64,000 nucleotides of DNA from an uncultured Agromyces sp. GTDB lineage: Bacteria > Actinomycetota > Actinomycetes > Actinomycetales > Microbacteriaceae. A program made the translations under genes and the position numbers. The stretch covers positions 1-64,000 of the forward strand of contig CAJXGN010000010.1 of the NCBI GenBank assembly GCA_913053875.1. Reading direction: 5' to 3'. Each line of letters opens with the position of its first letter. Within the stretch, counting starts at the first letter, position 1. The notes under the pieces were generated by a model that ran no database searches, was not told the origin of the DNA, and saw nothing but the letters and a program-made list of their open reading frames with translations. Below are positions 35,567 to 44,404 of this stretch, in pieces.

Positions 35567-37105
35567 ATGTTCCGTTCGCTCTCGAGCGTCAACTACCGCC
35601 TCTGGTTCATCGGGGCCCTCGTGTCGAACATCGGCAGCTGGATGCAGGCGACGACCCAGAACTGGGTCGTGCTCACCGAGCTCACCGACAACGACGCCGT
35701 CGCCGTGGGCGTCACCATGGCGCTGCAGTTCGGGCCGCAGCTCGTGCTCGTGCCGATCACCGGGCTCATCGCCGACCGGTTCGACCGGCGGAAGATCCTC
35801 ATGGTCACGCAGACCTCGCTCATGCTGCTCGGCCTCGCGCTCGGCGCGCTGCTCATCTTCGGGCACGCGACCATCTGGCACCTCTACGCCTTCGCGCTCG
35901 CCCTCGGCATCGTGAACGCGGTCGACGCCCCGGCCCGCCAGACGTTCGTGGCCGACCTCGTCGCCGAGCACAACATGTCGAACGCCGTCGCCCTCAACTC
36001 GGCATCGTTCAACGCCGCCCGCCTCATCGGCCCGGCGGTCGCCGGCTTCCTCATCGTGCTGATCGGCTCGGGCTGGGTGTTCATCGTGAACGCGGTCACG
36101 TTCCTGGCGGTGCTCGGTGCGCTGGCGGCCCTGCGGGTCGACCAGCTGCGACCGCGGGCGCCGCGGAAGCGCGGGCGCGGCGACCTCGCTGCGGGCCTGC
36201 ACTACGTGCGGCGCAGGCCCGACCTCATCGTGGTCTTCACGATCGTGTTCATCCTGGGCGCGTTCGGCATGAACTTCCCGATCTTCTCCTCGACCATGGC
36301 GGTCGAGTTCGGCCGCGGCGCGGGCGAGTACGGCGTGCTCTCGTCGATCCTCGCGATCGGCTCGCTCACCGGCGCGCTGCTCGCCGCCCGTCGCGATCGC
36401 GCCCGCCTGCGGGTGATCATCGTCGCCGCCGGCCTGTTCGGCGTCGCCGCGTTCGCGTCCGCAGTCATGCCCACGTACTGGAGCTTCGCGGCATCCACCA
36501 TCCTCATCGGCTTCACCGCGGTCACGCTGCTCACGACGGCCAACGGCTACGTGCAGACCACGACCGACCCCGACGTGCGCGGCCGCGTGATGGCCCTCTA
36601 CATGGCGATCCTCATGGGCGGCACGCCCGTGGGCGCACCCATCGTCGGCTGGATCGCGAACGAGCTCGGGCCCCGCTGGGCGCTGGGCGCCGCATCCGTC
36701 GCCGCGGTCATCGCGTGCGGCATCGGCCTCGCCTGGATGATCGTCGCCCGGGGCCTCCGAGTCGTGCGCGACCCCGCGGCGCGCTGGGGCCTCGCCGTCA
36801 CCCACCACGGGCAGGGGCGAGCGGATGCCCCGGGGCTGGTCGACGGCGTGCGCCAGCCCGTGCCCGCCGTCACGAGCCCCATCGCGGTCGTTGCGGCGAA
36901 CCCGCCCGAGCACGCATGCCCGCGCACGCGGCCCGAACCGCCCGTGCCCGCCGAGTTCTCGGAGGAGGTCGCGGTCACCTCGCCGATCCCGCTGCCGCGG
37001 CGCGGCTGGACGGCGCCCGCCGAGCCCGCCGCCCGCAGCGCACGCGGTTCGGGCGCGACGAGGCGCCGGGCGCGCCGACACGGAGACGCGACCGCCCGGA
37101 AGTAG
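35567..37105 (+). CDS. MFS exporter (EntS/MFS_3 type)
   Basis: A ~512-residue major facilitator beginning MFRSLSSVNYRLWFIGALVSNIGSW, as in the enterobactin-exporter-like MFS_3 family, with about ten to twelve membrane segments (for example AVALNSASFNAARLIGPAVAGFLIVL and LIVVFTIVFILGAFGMNFPIF). After the last helix (near WALGAASVAAVIACGIGLAWMIV) comes a ~110-residue hydrophilic tail rich in Pro, Arg and Ala, not usual for the family. A TTG at 35558 overlapping the MarR stop (TTGA) with GAGGAG 11 nt upstream is an alternative start. It probably exports a drug or siderophore-like compound under MarR control. Confidence 0.87.
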   Translation: MFRSLSSVNYRLWFIGALVSNIGSWMQATTQNWVVLTELTDNDAVAVGVTMALQFGPQLVLVPITGLIADRFDRRKILMVTQTSLMLLGLALGALLIFGHATIWHLYAFALALGIVNAVDAPARQTFVADLVAEHNMSNAVALNSASFNAARLIGPAVAGFLIVLIGSGWVFIVNAVTFLAVLGALAALRVDQLRPRAPRKRGRGDLAAGLHYVRRRPDLIVVFTIVFILGAFGMNFPIFSSTMAVEFGRGAGEYGVLSSILAIGSLTGALLAARRDRARLRVIIVAAGLFGVAAFASAVMPTYWSFAASTILIGFTAVTLLTTANGYVQTTTDPDVRGRVMALYMAILMGGTPVGAPIVGWIANELGPRWALGAASVAAVIACGIGLAWMIVARGLRVVRDPAARWGLAVTHHGQGRADAPGLVDGVRQPVPAVTSPIAVVAANPPEHACPRTRPEPPVPAEFSEEVAVTSPIPLPRRGWTAPAEPAARSARGSGATRRRARRHGDATARK

Positions 37106-37111
37106 GCGCGC

Positions 37112-38620
37112 TCAGGACACGCGGCGGATGCGGAGCGCGAGCGCCTCGCCGGCGGGCAGCGCGACCGGGTCCGCGGCACGCGCCCAGGCGTCGTTCTTCG
37201 CGGTCTCGTCGATCACGAAGACCCGGCCGACCGGCGTGACGGTCATGTGCCAGGTGTCGATCACGTCGACCTCGAACCGGTCGCCCGCCTCGAGCTGCAC
37301 GCCGCGCCAGCCGATCGGCAGGCGGAACGACCACTCCCCCGGCGCCTCGCGGCCGAGGTACTGGAAGTAGACGCTGCCGTCGACGCCCGCGACGAACGCG
37401 TCGTCCCACCAGTTGTCGATCGGGTCGACGCCCGCACCGTCGACCGCGTCGAGGAGGCCGCGCAGGAACCCGAGGCGCGCCGGGCTCTCGCCGGTGAACG
37501 GCCCGCCCTCGACGATGTGCAGGCTGCCCGACGGGATCACGAAGCTCTCGCCGTGCGAGGCGTAGCAGCCCGAGACCGTCGCGACCCAGAACCGGTGCAC
37601 GAGCTCCCGGGCCGACAGGTTCCCCCAGCGATCGGGCACGTCGCCCTCGTACTTGATCTCGTCGAGCACGATCGGCTTGCGGTACGCGTCGCGGAACAGG
37701 GACGCGCGGCCGAACTCCTCCGTCGCCTGCCCGAGCTGCAGCGATGCATGCGTGACCCACGGCCGGTTGTGGTCGAACAGGCGCACGAGGTTGTGGATCG
37801 AACGCAGGTGGTCGTGCGGGTCGATCTCGGCGAGGCGCAGGCCCGCGGCATCCCACCGCTCATCGGGCCGGTCGAGCTGGTCGAACTCGTTGCACAGCGA
37901 CCACCACACGTTCGGGAACGCCGACAGGCGGGCCACGAGGTACCGCAGGTAGACGGCGTCCTGCTCCTCGGTGAGCCCGTCGAGGCCAAACCGGCCGTAG
38001 TCGTAGGCGTTGTAGATCAGCACGTCGGCCTGGATGCCCGCGGCACCGAGCGTGCGCACGGCGTCGTCGAGCCGCTGGAAGAAGGCGGGCACGGGACGGG
38101 TGACGTCCCACCCGCCGTCGGCGTCGCGCTCGAACGGCAACAGGTCGGGGAAGTGCTCGACGTACCCGCCCGCCTGCGGGAAGACCATGAAGCGCAGCTT
38201 GTTCATGCCGGCGCCGGCGACCGCGTCGACGGTCTGCGAGGCCAGCGGCTCCTCCTGGTGCAGCCAGTTGTAGGCGGTCGCCCCGACCGGGCGGAAGGGC
38301 GTGCCGTCGGCGTGGGCGAAGTGGAACCGACCCGCGACGCGCACCGGGCCGTGCTCGCCCGGCTCGGCGGGCCCGACGTCGAACCCGCCCGTGCGGGCGT
38401 CGAGTTCGGGGGCATCCGATCGGCTCGTCCAGGTCCACGCGCCCTCCTCCTCGGGGGCGAAGCGCACGAGGTAGCGGTCGTCGCCGTCCCAGAAGCCCGG
38501 CACGTCGACCGTGCGGCCCTCGGCGTGCGCGAATCGCACGCTGAGCGGCAGGGCGTCGGCGGGGATCGGGGCGGCGGGCCCGACGAAGGCCAGTTCGACC
38601 GGTGCGAATCGGGAGTGCAT
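37112..38620 (-). CDS. apiosidase-like glycoside hydrolase (DUF5060-DUF4038-DUF5605)
   Basis: A 502-residue protein without signal peptide. N-terminal DUF5060 beta-sandwich (VELAFVGPAAP, VDVPGFWDGDDRYLVRFAPEEEGAWTW), central TIM barrel of the DUF4038/apiosidase-like clan (HFAHADGTPFRPVGATAYNWLHQ, MNKLRFMVFP, VWWSLCNEFDQLDRP with a likely catalytic Glu, KPIVLDEIKYEGD with a second), and a C-terminal DUF5605-like beta domain. It should hydrolyse a plant glycoside inside the cell. GH140, in the same clan, removes apiose from rhamnogalacturonan II, which fits the apionate-type operon nearby, but the exact substrate is inferred. It is divergent from the lactonase gene, 123 bp between; an AGAGGA ribosome-binding site supports the start. 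Confidence 0.78.
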   Translation of the reverse strand: MHSRFAPVELAFVGPAAPIPADALPLSVRFAHAEGRTVDVPGFWDGDDRYLVRFAPEEEGAWTWTSRSDAPELDARTGGFDVGPAEPGEHGPVRVAGRFHFAHADGTPFRPVGATAYNWLHQEEPLASQTVDAVAGAGMNKLRFMVFPQAGGYVEHFPDLLPFERDADGGWDVTRPVPAFFQRLDDAVRTLGAAGIQADVLIYNAYDYGRFGLDGLTEEQDAVYLRYLVARLSAFPNVWWSLCNEFDQLDRPDERWDAAGLRLAEIDPHDHLRSIHNLVRLFDHNRPWVTHASLQLGQATEEFGRASLFRDAYRKPIVLDEIKYEGDVPDRWGNLSARELVHRFWVATVSGCYASHGESFVIPSGSLHIVEGGPFTGESPARLGFLRGLLDAVDGAGVDPIDNWWDDAFVAGVDGSVYFQYLGREAPGEWSFRLPIGWRGVQLEAGDRFEVDVIDTWHMTVTPVGRVFVIDETAKNDAWARAADPVALPAGEALALRIRRVS

Positions 38621-38743
38621 GCGAGTGCGTCCTCTCAGGGTGGGTGCGGGGTTCGCGGGGGTGTGGGCGGGCTACGCTGACATCGAGCGGGTGCGGATGC
38701 CCGGCGCGGAACGGGTGCCGGAACGAGTGCGAAGGGAACGGCC

Positions 38744-39622
38744 ATGACCGGAATCGGACTCATCGCGGGCGGAGCGAAGCTCGAGAAGCTCGCGAGCGGA
38801 TGCGAGTGGGCCGAGGGTCCGCTCTGGCTGCCCGAGCTCGGACGGGTGCGCTGGAGCGACATCCCCAACGATCGCATCCTCGAGTGGGATGCCGCGACCG
38901 GTCGCCTCAGCGTCTTCCGCGACGGGGTGGAGTACACGAACGGGCGCGCCCTCGACCTCGACGGGCGCGTGGTGCAGTGCAGCCACGGCAGGCGTGCGAT
39001 CGAGCGCGAGGGCGCCGACGGCCCCGAGACGCTCGTGGACCGCTGGGCCGAGGGGCGGTTCAACTCGCCGAACGACGTGGCCGTGGCATCCGACGGCTCG
39101 ATCTGGTTCACCGACCCCCCGTACGGGATCGACCAGAGCGGTCGCGAGGGGCATCCCGGGCAGCTCGAGTACGGCGGATGCTACGTCTTCCGCTTCGACC
39201 CCGCGACCGGCGACGTGCAGCCCGTCGTCACCGACCTCGTGCACCCGAACGGCATCGGCTTCTCGCCCGACGAGGGCGTGCTCTACGTGTCGGACACCGG
39301 CTCGCTCGCCGGGCACGAGGCCGACACGCACATCCAGTCGTACCCGACCGACGGCGTGCGGGTGACCGGCCCGGGCACGCACTTCGCGAAGGTGCCGACG
39401 GGCGTCTCCGACGGGTTCGCGATCGACGAGGAGGGCCGGCTCTGGACCTCGGCCGGCGACGGCGTGCACGTCTACACGCCGGCGGGGCGGCACCTCCACC
39501 ACATCCGGGTGCCCGAGGTCGTGTCGAACGTCACCTTCGGCGGCGCCGAGGGACGCGACCTGTTCCTCACGGCGACCACGAGCCTGTACCGCATCGCGAC
39601 GCTCACGGTCGCCGCGCGCTGA
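38744..39622 (+). CDS. SMP-30/gluconolactonase-family lactonase
   Basis: A 292-residue six-bladed propeller of the SMP-30/LRE family: CEWAEGPLWLPELGRVRWSD (metal-binding Glu), SPNDVAVASDGSIWFTDPPYG (Asn ligand), HPNGIGFSPDEGVLYVSDTG and VSDGFAIDEEGRLWTSAGDG (Asp). It opens a sugar lactone to the sugar acid in the cytosol. It converges with an SDR-type sugar dehydrogenase whose stop is 2 bp away, so the two would be consecutive steps (aldose to lactone to aldonate). A GAAGGGA ribosome-binding site precedes the ATG. D-apionolactone is a candidate substrate given the operon at 43.5-48.2 kb; this is inference. Confidence 0.85.
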   Translation: MTGIGLIAGGAKLEKLASGCEWAEGPLWLPELGRVRWSDIPNDRILEWDAATGRLSVFRDGVEYTNGRALDLDGRVVQCSHGRRAIEREGADGPETLVDRWAEGRFNSPNDVAVASDGSIWFTDPPYGIDQSGREGHPGQLEYGGCYVFRFDPATGDVQPVVTDLVHPNGIGFSPDEGVLYVSDTGSLAGHEADTHIQSYPTDGVRVTGPGTHFAKVPTGVSDGFAIDEEGRLWTSAGDGVHVYTPAGRHLHHIRVPEVVSNVTFGGAEGRDLFLTATTSLYRIATLTVAAR

Positions 39623-39624
39623 GC

Positions 39625-40494
39625 TCACGAGCCCGCCCGCTCGGCCTTCCAGCGGGCGTACTCGTCGCGCCAGAGGTGCTGCGGCTCGAACCCCAGGCGC
39701 TCCTTCGCCTTGTCGATCGACATGAGCGTCCCGAACTCGCCGAGCTGCTTGGTGACGGGCACGTCGGGGTAGTGCCGGGCCGCGAGCTCGGCGGTCGGCA
39801 CGGTCATGCCGGTGTCGGGCGCGGCCACGTTGTAGACCTCGAAGCCCGGGGCGGCGTGGCGCAGGGCGAGCGCGACGGCCGCGGCGCCGTCGCGCGAGTC
39901 GACGTAGCTGTGCAGGAGGTCCCTGCGGTACTCCGGGTCGCCGGCGCGCTCGAACGAGCCGTACTCGTCGGGGTCGACCACGTTGGTGAACCGGAGCGCG
40001 GTGATGCTGAGGCCGTCGCGCCAACCCACGAGCTGGGCCGAGATCGCCTCCTCGGCGACCTTGCCGAGCGCGTAGGTGTTGTTCGCCTCCGTGTACGACT
40101 CGTCGACGGGCAGCGCGTCGAGGTGCGCGAAGTCGGGGAAGCCCATCGCGGTGATGCTCGAGGCGGTCACGATCGTGTCGATGCCGGCGCGCACGGCCCC
40201 GTGCAGCACGTGGAACGTGGCGGTGACGTTGTTGGTGAAGGTCGCGGCATCCGGCACCAGCCCGTTCACCGGCAGGGCGGCGAGGTGCACCAGCGCGTCG
40301 AGGCCCTCGTGGCGGGCCGTGACGCCGAGCAGCGCGTCGAGCACCTGCCCGTAGTCCTGCAGGTCGACGCGGGTGAAACCGAAGCCCGGCGTGCCGACCA
40401 GGTCGAAGCCGATGACGTCGTGCCCGTCGGCTCGGAGGCGCTCGACGGTCGCCCGCCCGAGCTTGCCGGAACTGCCCGTGACGGCGATGCGCAT
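39625..40494 (-). CDS. NAD(P)-dependent SDR-type sugar dehydrogenase/epimerase
   Basis: A 289-residue extended short-chain dehydrogenase. Rossmann motif MRIAVTGSSGKLGRATVERL, DALVHLAALPVNG, the catalytic Ser in VTASSITAMGF and the YxxxK pair in NNTYALGKVAEE. Related proteins include uronate dehydrogenase and NAD-dependent epimerases. It lies next to the lactonase and shares the intergenic region with the GH78 rhamnosidase gene, which holds a TGAA-type operator. Oxidation of an aldose to its lactone is the simplest role; epimerisation is an alternative. GAGGGA precedes the ATG. Confidence 0.8.
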   Translation of the reverse strand: MRIAVTGSSGKLGRATVERLRADGHDVIGFDLVGTPGFGFTRVDLQDYGQVLDALLGVTARHEGLDALVHLAALPVNGLVPDAATFTNNVTATFHVLHGAVRAGIDTIVTASSITAMGFPDFAHLDALPVDESYTEANNTYALGKVAEEAISAQLVGWRDGLSITALRFTNVVDPDEYGSFERAGDPEYRRDLLHSYVDSRDGAAAVALALRHAAPGFEVYNVAAPDTGMTVPTAELAARHYPDVPVTKQLGEFGTLMSIDKAKERLGFEPQHLWRDEYARWKAERAGS

Positions 40495-40538
40495 CGTGAC
40501 TCCCTCGTCGAATGATCGCACCAATCCTCGCGCAGAGT

Positions 40539-40566
40539 TTGAAACGTGTCAATTGGCTGGCATGAT
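40539..40566 (+). promoter_or_regulatory. rhamnose-type LacI operator over the first GH78 promoter
   Basis: TTGAAACGTGTCAA (40539-40552) is a near-palindrome of the TGAA-N4-TTCA type, with one arm mismatched. It overlaps a -35 (TTGAAA) followed at 16 bp by CATGAT (40561-40566). It lies between the GH78 gene and the divergent SDR gene. Confidence 0.5.
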
Positions 40567-40620
40567 GGGCAGCGACCCGGCCCCGCACCGACGCGCCGGC
40601 CGCGCACCAGGAGACCTCCC

Positions 40621-43296
40621 ATGAGCATCATCGTCGCTGCACCCACGTTCGAGCACCACCGCGAGGCGCTCGGCATCGGCACCCCCGAACCCCGCGTCTC
40701 GTGGAAGACGCAGGCCCCCGCCGGCTGGACCCAGGCCGCCTACGAACTGCACGTCGAGCGCGACGGCGCCGACGGCGTGGCGGGCACCGCGGGCGCGGGC
40801 GACGCAGCCGCCGCGGAACCCGGAACCGCCACCTTCGCCGACGCACCGGGCGCCGGCTCCGGCTGGACCTCCGACCCCATCGCCACCGACGAGCAGGTCC
40901 TCGTGCCTTGGCCGGTCGCCGCCCTCGCCTCCCGCGAGCGCGCGACCGTGCGCGTGCGCGTCACCGGCGCCGACGGCAGCCGCTCCGAGTGGAGCGAGCC
41001 CGGCGTGGTCGAGGCCGGCCTGCTCGAGGCATCCGACTGGGTCGCCTACCCCGTCGGCTCGGCCGAGCAGGAGGACCCGCTCGCCGAGGAGCGCCGCCCC
41101 TCGATCGTGCGCCGCGCGTTCACCGCCCGCCCCGGCCTCGTCGCCGCACGCCTCTACGTCACCGCGCACGGCCTGTACGAAGTCGAGCTGAACGGCCGCC
41201 GCGTGGGCACCGACACCATGTCGCCCGGATGGACCCCGTACCACGAGCGCCTCCGCTACCTCACCTACGACGTGACCGACCTCGTCGCCGCGGGCGAGAA
41301 CGCCATCGGCTCCTGGCTCGGCGACGGCTGGTACCGCGGCCGCATCGGCTGGGACACCGGGTTCCGCAACCTGTACGGCCACGACCTGTCGCTGCTCGCC
41401 CAGCTCGAGCTGCGCTACGCCGACGGCAGCACCGAGACCGTCGCGACCGACGACTCGTGGCGCGCCGCCCCCAGCTCCATCGTGCGCACCGGCAACTACG
41501 ACGGCGAGCTGCACGACGCCCGCCTCGAGGAGGCCGGCTGGTCGAGCGCCGGATTCGACGACTCCGGCTGGGGTCGCGTGGTCGCCGCCCGCCGCGACCC
41601 GCGCACCCTCGTCGCGCCCGACGGCCCGCCCGTGCGGTGCACGCAGGAGGTCGCGCCCGTCGAGGTGCTCACGACTCCCAGCGGCGCGCGCGTGCTCGAC
41701 TTCGGGCAGAACCTCGTGGGGCGCACGCGGATCCGCGTGAGCGGGGCATCCGGCGACCGTGTCGTGCTGCGCACCGCCGAGGTGCTGCAGGAGGGCGAGA
41801 TCTACACGCGCCCGCTGCGGTCGGCGAAGTCGACCGACGAGTACGTGCTCGCGGGGCGCGGGGTCGAGGAGTGGGAGCCGCGCTTCACGTTCCACGGCTT
41901 CCGCTACGCCGAGGTGACCGAGTGGCCGGGCGACCTCGACGCCGCCGTCGCGAACGGCGACATCGTGGCGCGGGTCTACCACACCGACATGGAGCGCACC
42001 GGCTGGTTCGACTCGTCGAACGCCCTCGTGAACCGGCTGCACGAGAACGTCGTGTGGAGCATGCGCGGCAACTTCCTCGACATCCCCACCGACTGCCCGC
42101 AGCGCGACGAGCGCGTCGGATGGACCGGCGACATCCAGGTCTTCGCGCCGACCGCGTCGTTCCTCTACGACGTGTCGGGCATGCTCTCGGGCTGGCTGAA
42201 GGACGTCGCGCTCGAGCAGCTGCCCGACGGCACCGTGCCCTGGTACGTGCCCGTCATCCCGGCGCAGCGCATGTGGACGCCGATCCAGCCCGGCGCCGCC
42301 TGGGGCGACGCGGCCGCGATCACCCCGTGGACGCTCTACGAGCGGTTCGCCGACCCCGGGATCCTCCGCCGCCAGTACGACAGCGCCCGCCGATGGGTCG
42401 AGCTGCAGGAGCGGCTCGCCGGCGAGAACCGGCTCTGGGAGGGCGGCTTCCAGCTCGGCGACTGGCTCGACCCCGCCGCTCCCCCGCACGACCCGGCCGA
42501 CGCGCGCACCGACCGCTACCTCGTCGCGACCGCGTACTTCGCGCGCTCGGCGGAGCGCGTCGCGCGCATGGCCGAGGTGCTCGGGCTCGAGGATGACCGG
42601 GCGCGGTTCGACGCGCTGGCCGCCGAGGTGCGGGCCGCGTTCACGTCGGCGTACGTCGGGTCGGACGGCCGCATGTCGAGCGACGCGCAGACCGCGTACT
42701 CGCTCGCGATCGCGTTCGACCTCGTGCCCGACGCGCTGCGGGGCGCCGCGGGGACGCGGCTCGCCGAGCTGGTCGAGGAAGCCGACCACCGCATCGCGAC
42801 CGGCTTCGTCGGCACGCCCATCGTGAGCGACGCCCTCACCGAGACGGGGCATGCGGATGCCGCGTACGACCTCCTCCTCGAGGAGGGCGCGCCGTCGTGG
42901 CTGTACGCCGTGCGGCAGGGCGGCACCACCATCTGGGAGCGCTGGGACAGCCTGCGCCCCGACGGCACGGTGAACCCCGGCTCGATGACGTCGTTCAACC
43001 ACTACGCGCTGGGCGCCGTGGCGGACTGGATGCACCGGGTGGTCGCCGGGCTCGCGCCGGCGGCGCCGGGCTACCGCAGCATCCGCTTCGCACCGCAGCC
43101 CGGCGGCGGGTTCACCCACGCCTCGGCCGCGCACGAGACGCCCTACGGGCGCGCGGCCATCGGCTGGCGCATCGAGGGCGGGCGGATGCACGTGCAGGTC
43201 GTCGTGCCGACGGGCGCGACGGCGACCGTGGAGCTGCCCGGCGCGGAGCCCGTAGCGGTCGGCAGCGGCACGCACGAGTTCGACGTCGCCGCCTGA
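40621..43296 (+). CDS. GH78 alpha-L-rhamnosidase (first copy)
   Basis: An 891-residue family 78 enzyme that removes terminal L-rhamnose from plant glycosides or pectin fragments. Domain order is typical: N-terminal beta-sandwich (ARLYVTAHGLYEVELNGRRVG, MSPGWTPYHERLRYLTYDVT), Bac_rhamnosid domain (VLDFGQNLVGRTRIRV, EPRFTFHGFRYAEV), the (alpha/alpha)6 barrel with NFLDIPTDCPQRDERVGWTGDIQVF (general acid Glu) and IWERWDSLRPDGT, and a C-terminal beta domain. There is no signal peptide, so it acts on imported substrates. The ATG follows GGAGA. It lies between the SDR gene and the apionate-type operon. Confidence 0.93.
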   Translation: MSIIVAAPTFEHHREALGIGTPEPRVSWKTQAPAGWTQAAYELHVERDGADGVAGTAGAGDAAAAEPGTATFADAPGAGSGWTSDPIATDEQVLVPWPVAALASRERATVRVRVTGADGSRSEWSEPGVVEAGLLEASDWVAYPVGSAEQEDPLAEERRPSIVRRAFTARPGLVAARLYVTAHGLYEVELNGRRVGTDTMSPGWTPYHERLRYLTYDVTDLVAAGENAIGSWLGDGWYRGRIGWDTGFRNLYGHDLSLLAQLELRYADGSTETVATDDSWRAAPSSIVRTGNYDGELHDARLEEAGWSSAGFDDSGWGRVVAARRDPRTLVAPDGPPVRCTQEVAPVEVLTTPSGARVLDFGQNLVGRTRIRVSGASGDRVVLRTAEVLQEGEIYTRPLRSAKSTDEYVLAGRGVEEWEPRFTFHGFRYAEVTEWPGDLDAAVANGDIVARVYHTDMERTGWFDSSNALVNRLHENVVWSMRGNFLDIPTDCPQRDERVGWTGDIQVFAPTASFLYDVSGMLSGWLKDVALEQLPDGTVPWYVPVIPAQRMWTPIQPGAAWGDAAAITPWTLYERFADPGILRRQYDSARRWVELQERLAGENRLWEGGFQLGDWLDPAAPPHDPADARTDRYLVATAYFARSAERVARMAEVLGLEDDRARFDALAAEVRAAFTSAYVGSDGRMSSDAQTAYSLAIAFDLVPDALRGAAGTRLAELVEEADHRIATGFVGTPIVSDALTETGHADAAYDLLLEEGAPSWLYAVRQGGTTIWERWDSLRPDGTVNPGSMTSFNHYALGAVADWMHRVVAGLAPAAPGYRSIRFAPQPGGGFTHASAAHETPYGRAAIGWRIEGGRMHVQVVVPTGATATVELPGAEPVAVGSGTHEFDVAA

Positions 43297-43462
43297 CGCG
43301 CAGTTCCGACCCGGCCCCCGCACCGGCCCGCCGGAATCACAGCGGCCCGCGCTCCATCACGGGCCCGCGTGATCTCGACGGGCCGGTGTAGCGGGCACGT
43401 GCCGTGAACGCGCTGCGCGACGGCCGGCGCGGGCGCGGCGGAGGCCCGCCCCGGAGACCGGA

Positions 43463-43511
43463 GGTACGCAAAGTGCGGGAATCCGCGAGGGATTCCCGCA
43501 CTTTGCGTACC
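43463..43511. terminator. perfect 22-bp hairpin between converging genes
   Basis: Two perfectly complementary 22-nt arms (43463-43484 and 43490-43511) with a 5-nt loop GCGAG. It lies in the 226-bp gap between the GH78 gene and the oxidoisomerase gene, which converge, so a bidirectional terminator is the plain reading. The arms contain AAAG/CTTT but no T-tract. Confidence 0.65.
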
Positions 43512-43522
43512 GGTGGCGCGGG

Positions 43523-44404
43523 TCAGCGCTCGATGCGCTCCAGGTGGAGCATCCGCGCGAGGTTCTTGTCGAGCTCGTCGTCGCGGAAGACCTTCTTCCA
43601 GTCGTCCTTGATGATCGACTCCCTGCCGTAGTCCATCGCGATCAGGCACGCGTCGCTGAACGGGTTGTCGCCGCGCAGGCCGTTCGCGAGGGCGACCTGG
43701 GTGTGGCCGAGCAGGATGCTGCGGGCCGCCGCCTCGGGCACGCCCATCGTGTTGACGGCCTCGTCGAGCGACTCCTTCAGCAGGGCGCCGATCATGCACG
43801 CGATCGTCTCGACCAGGGTCGGCTCGAGCTGCGCGAGCTGCTTGATGGTGACCCAGTGCACGTCGACGACGGGCGCGTAGATCGCGCGCACGGTGGCCTC
43901 GACGATGGCCTGCTTCGCCGGGTCGTCCGACTCGATCGCCGCGATCGCGTCCTGCGGGGCGGCGATGCCGCCGAACGTGTCGGCGTACTCCTCGGGCGTG
44001 GTGCGCTGGAGGAAGATCGACGGGTGGCACGGGTGCGCGACGGCCTGGATGACGTCGTCGCGCGTGGTGAGGAGGCCCGCGTACGCGGCCGCCGGGTCGA
44101 GCGTGAGCACGATCGCGCCGGGCTTCATCTGCGGCACGACCTCGGCGGTGACCGGGGCGAGCGCCAGGTCGGGCACCGCGAACACGACGATGTCGGCCTC
44201 GCGCACGGCGTCGGACAGGTCGGTCAGCGTGCGGCCGGCGGCCTCGACGCGCTCGCGCCCCGCCGGGGCGACCTCGACGTAGAAGACGGTGTGGTCGGTC
44301 CGGACGAGGTTGTCGCTGACGCGCATCCCCATCTTGCCGCCGGCGCCGAGCACGGCGATGGTGTGGGCGTCGGTCTGCGGGGGGTTGTGCACGGTGTCGG
44401 TCAT
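43523..44404 (-). CDS. apnO: NAD-dependent oxidoisomerase, probable D-apionate oxidoisomerase
   Basis: A 293-residue dehydrogenase with an N-terminal Rossmann domain (TIAVLGAGGKMGMRVSDNLV, IVVFAVPDLALAP) and a helical C-terminal domain of the phosphogluconate dehydrogenase-like type (WVTIKQLAQLEPTLVETIACMIGALLKESLDEAV, FSDACLIAMDYGRESIIKDDW). D-apionate oxidoisomerase (ApnO), which makes 3-oxo-isoapionate, has this architecture. The four genes before it in the same operon would complete a path to D-erythrose 4-phosphate, which supports the call. Its ATG overlaps the stop of the decarboxylase-like gene (ATGA). Other aldonate dehydrogenases of this fold remain possible. Confidence 0.65.
   Translation of the reverse strand: MTDTVHNPPQTDAHTIAVLGAGGKMGMRVSDNLVRTDHTVFYVEVAPAGRERVEAAGRTLTDLSDAVREADIVVFAVPDLALAPVTAEVVPQMKPGAIVLTLDPAAAYAGLLTTRDDVIQAVAHPCHPSIFLQRTTPEEYADTFGGIAAPQDAIAAIESDDPAKQAIVEATVRAIYAPVVDVHWVTIKQLAQLEPTLVETIACMIGALLKESLDEAVNTMGVPEAAARSILLGHTQVALANGLRGDNPFSDACLIAMDYGRESIIKDDWKKVFRDDELDKNLARMLHLERIER

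Noticed and set aside
35136..37105. Secondary-metabolite or siderophore cluster around the EntS-like exporter
   Set aside because: No biosynthetic genes are near; a MarR regulator with one exporter is sufficient.
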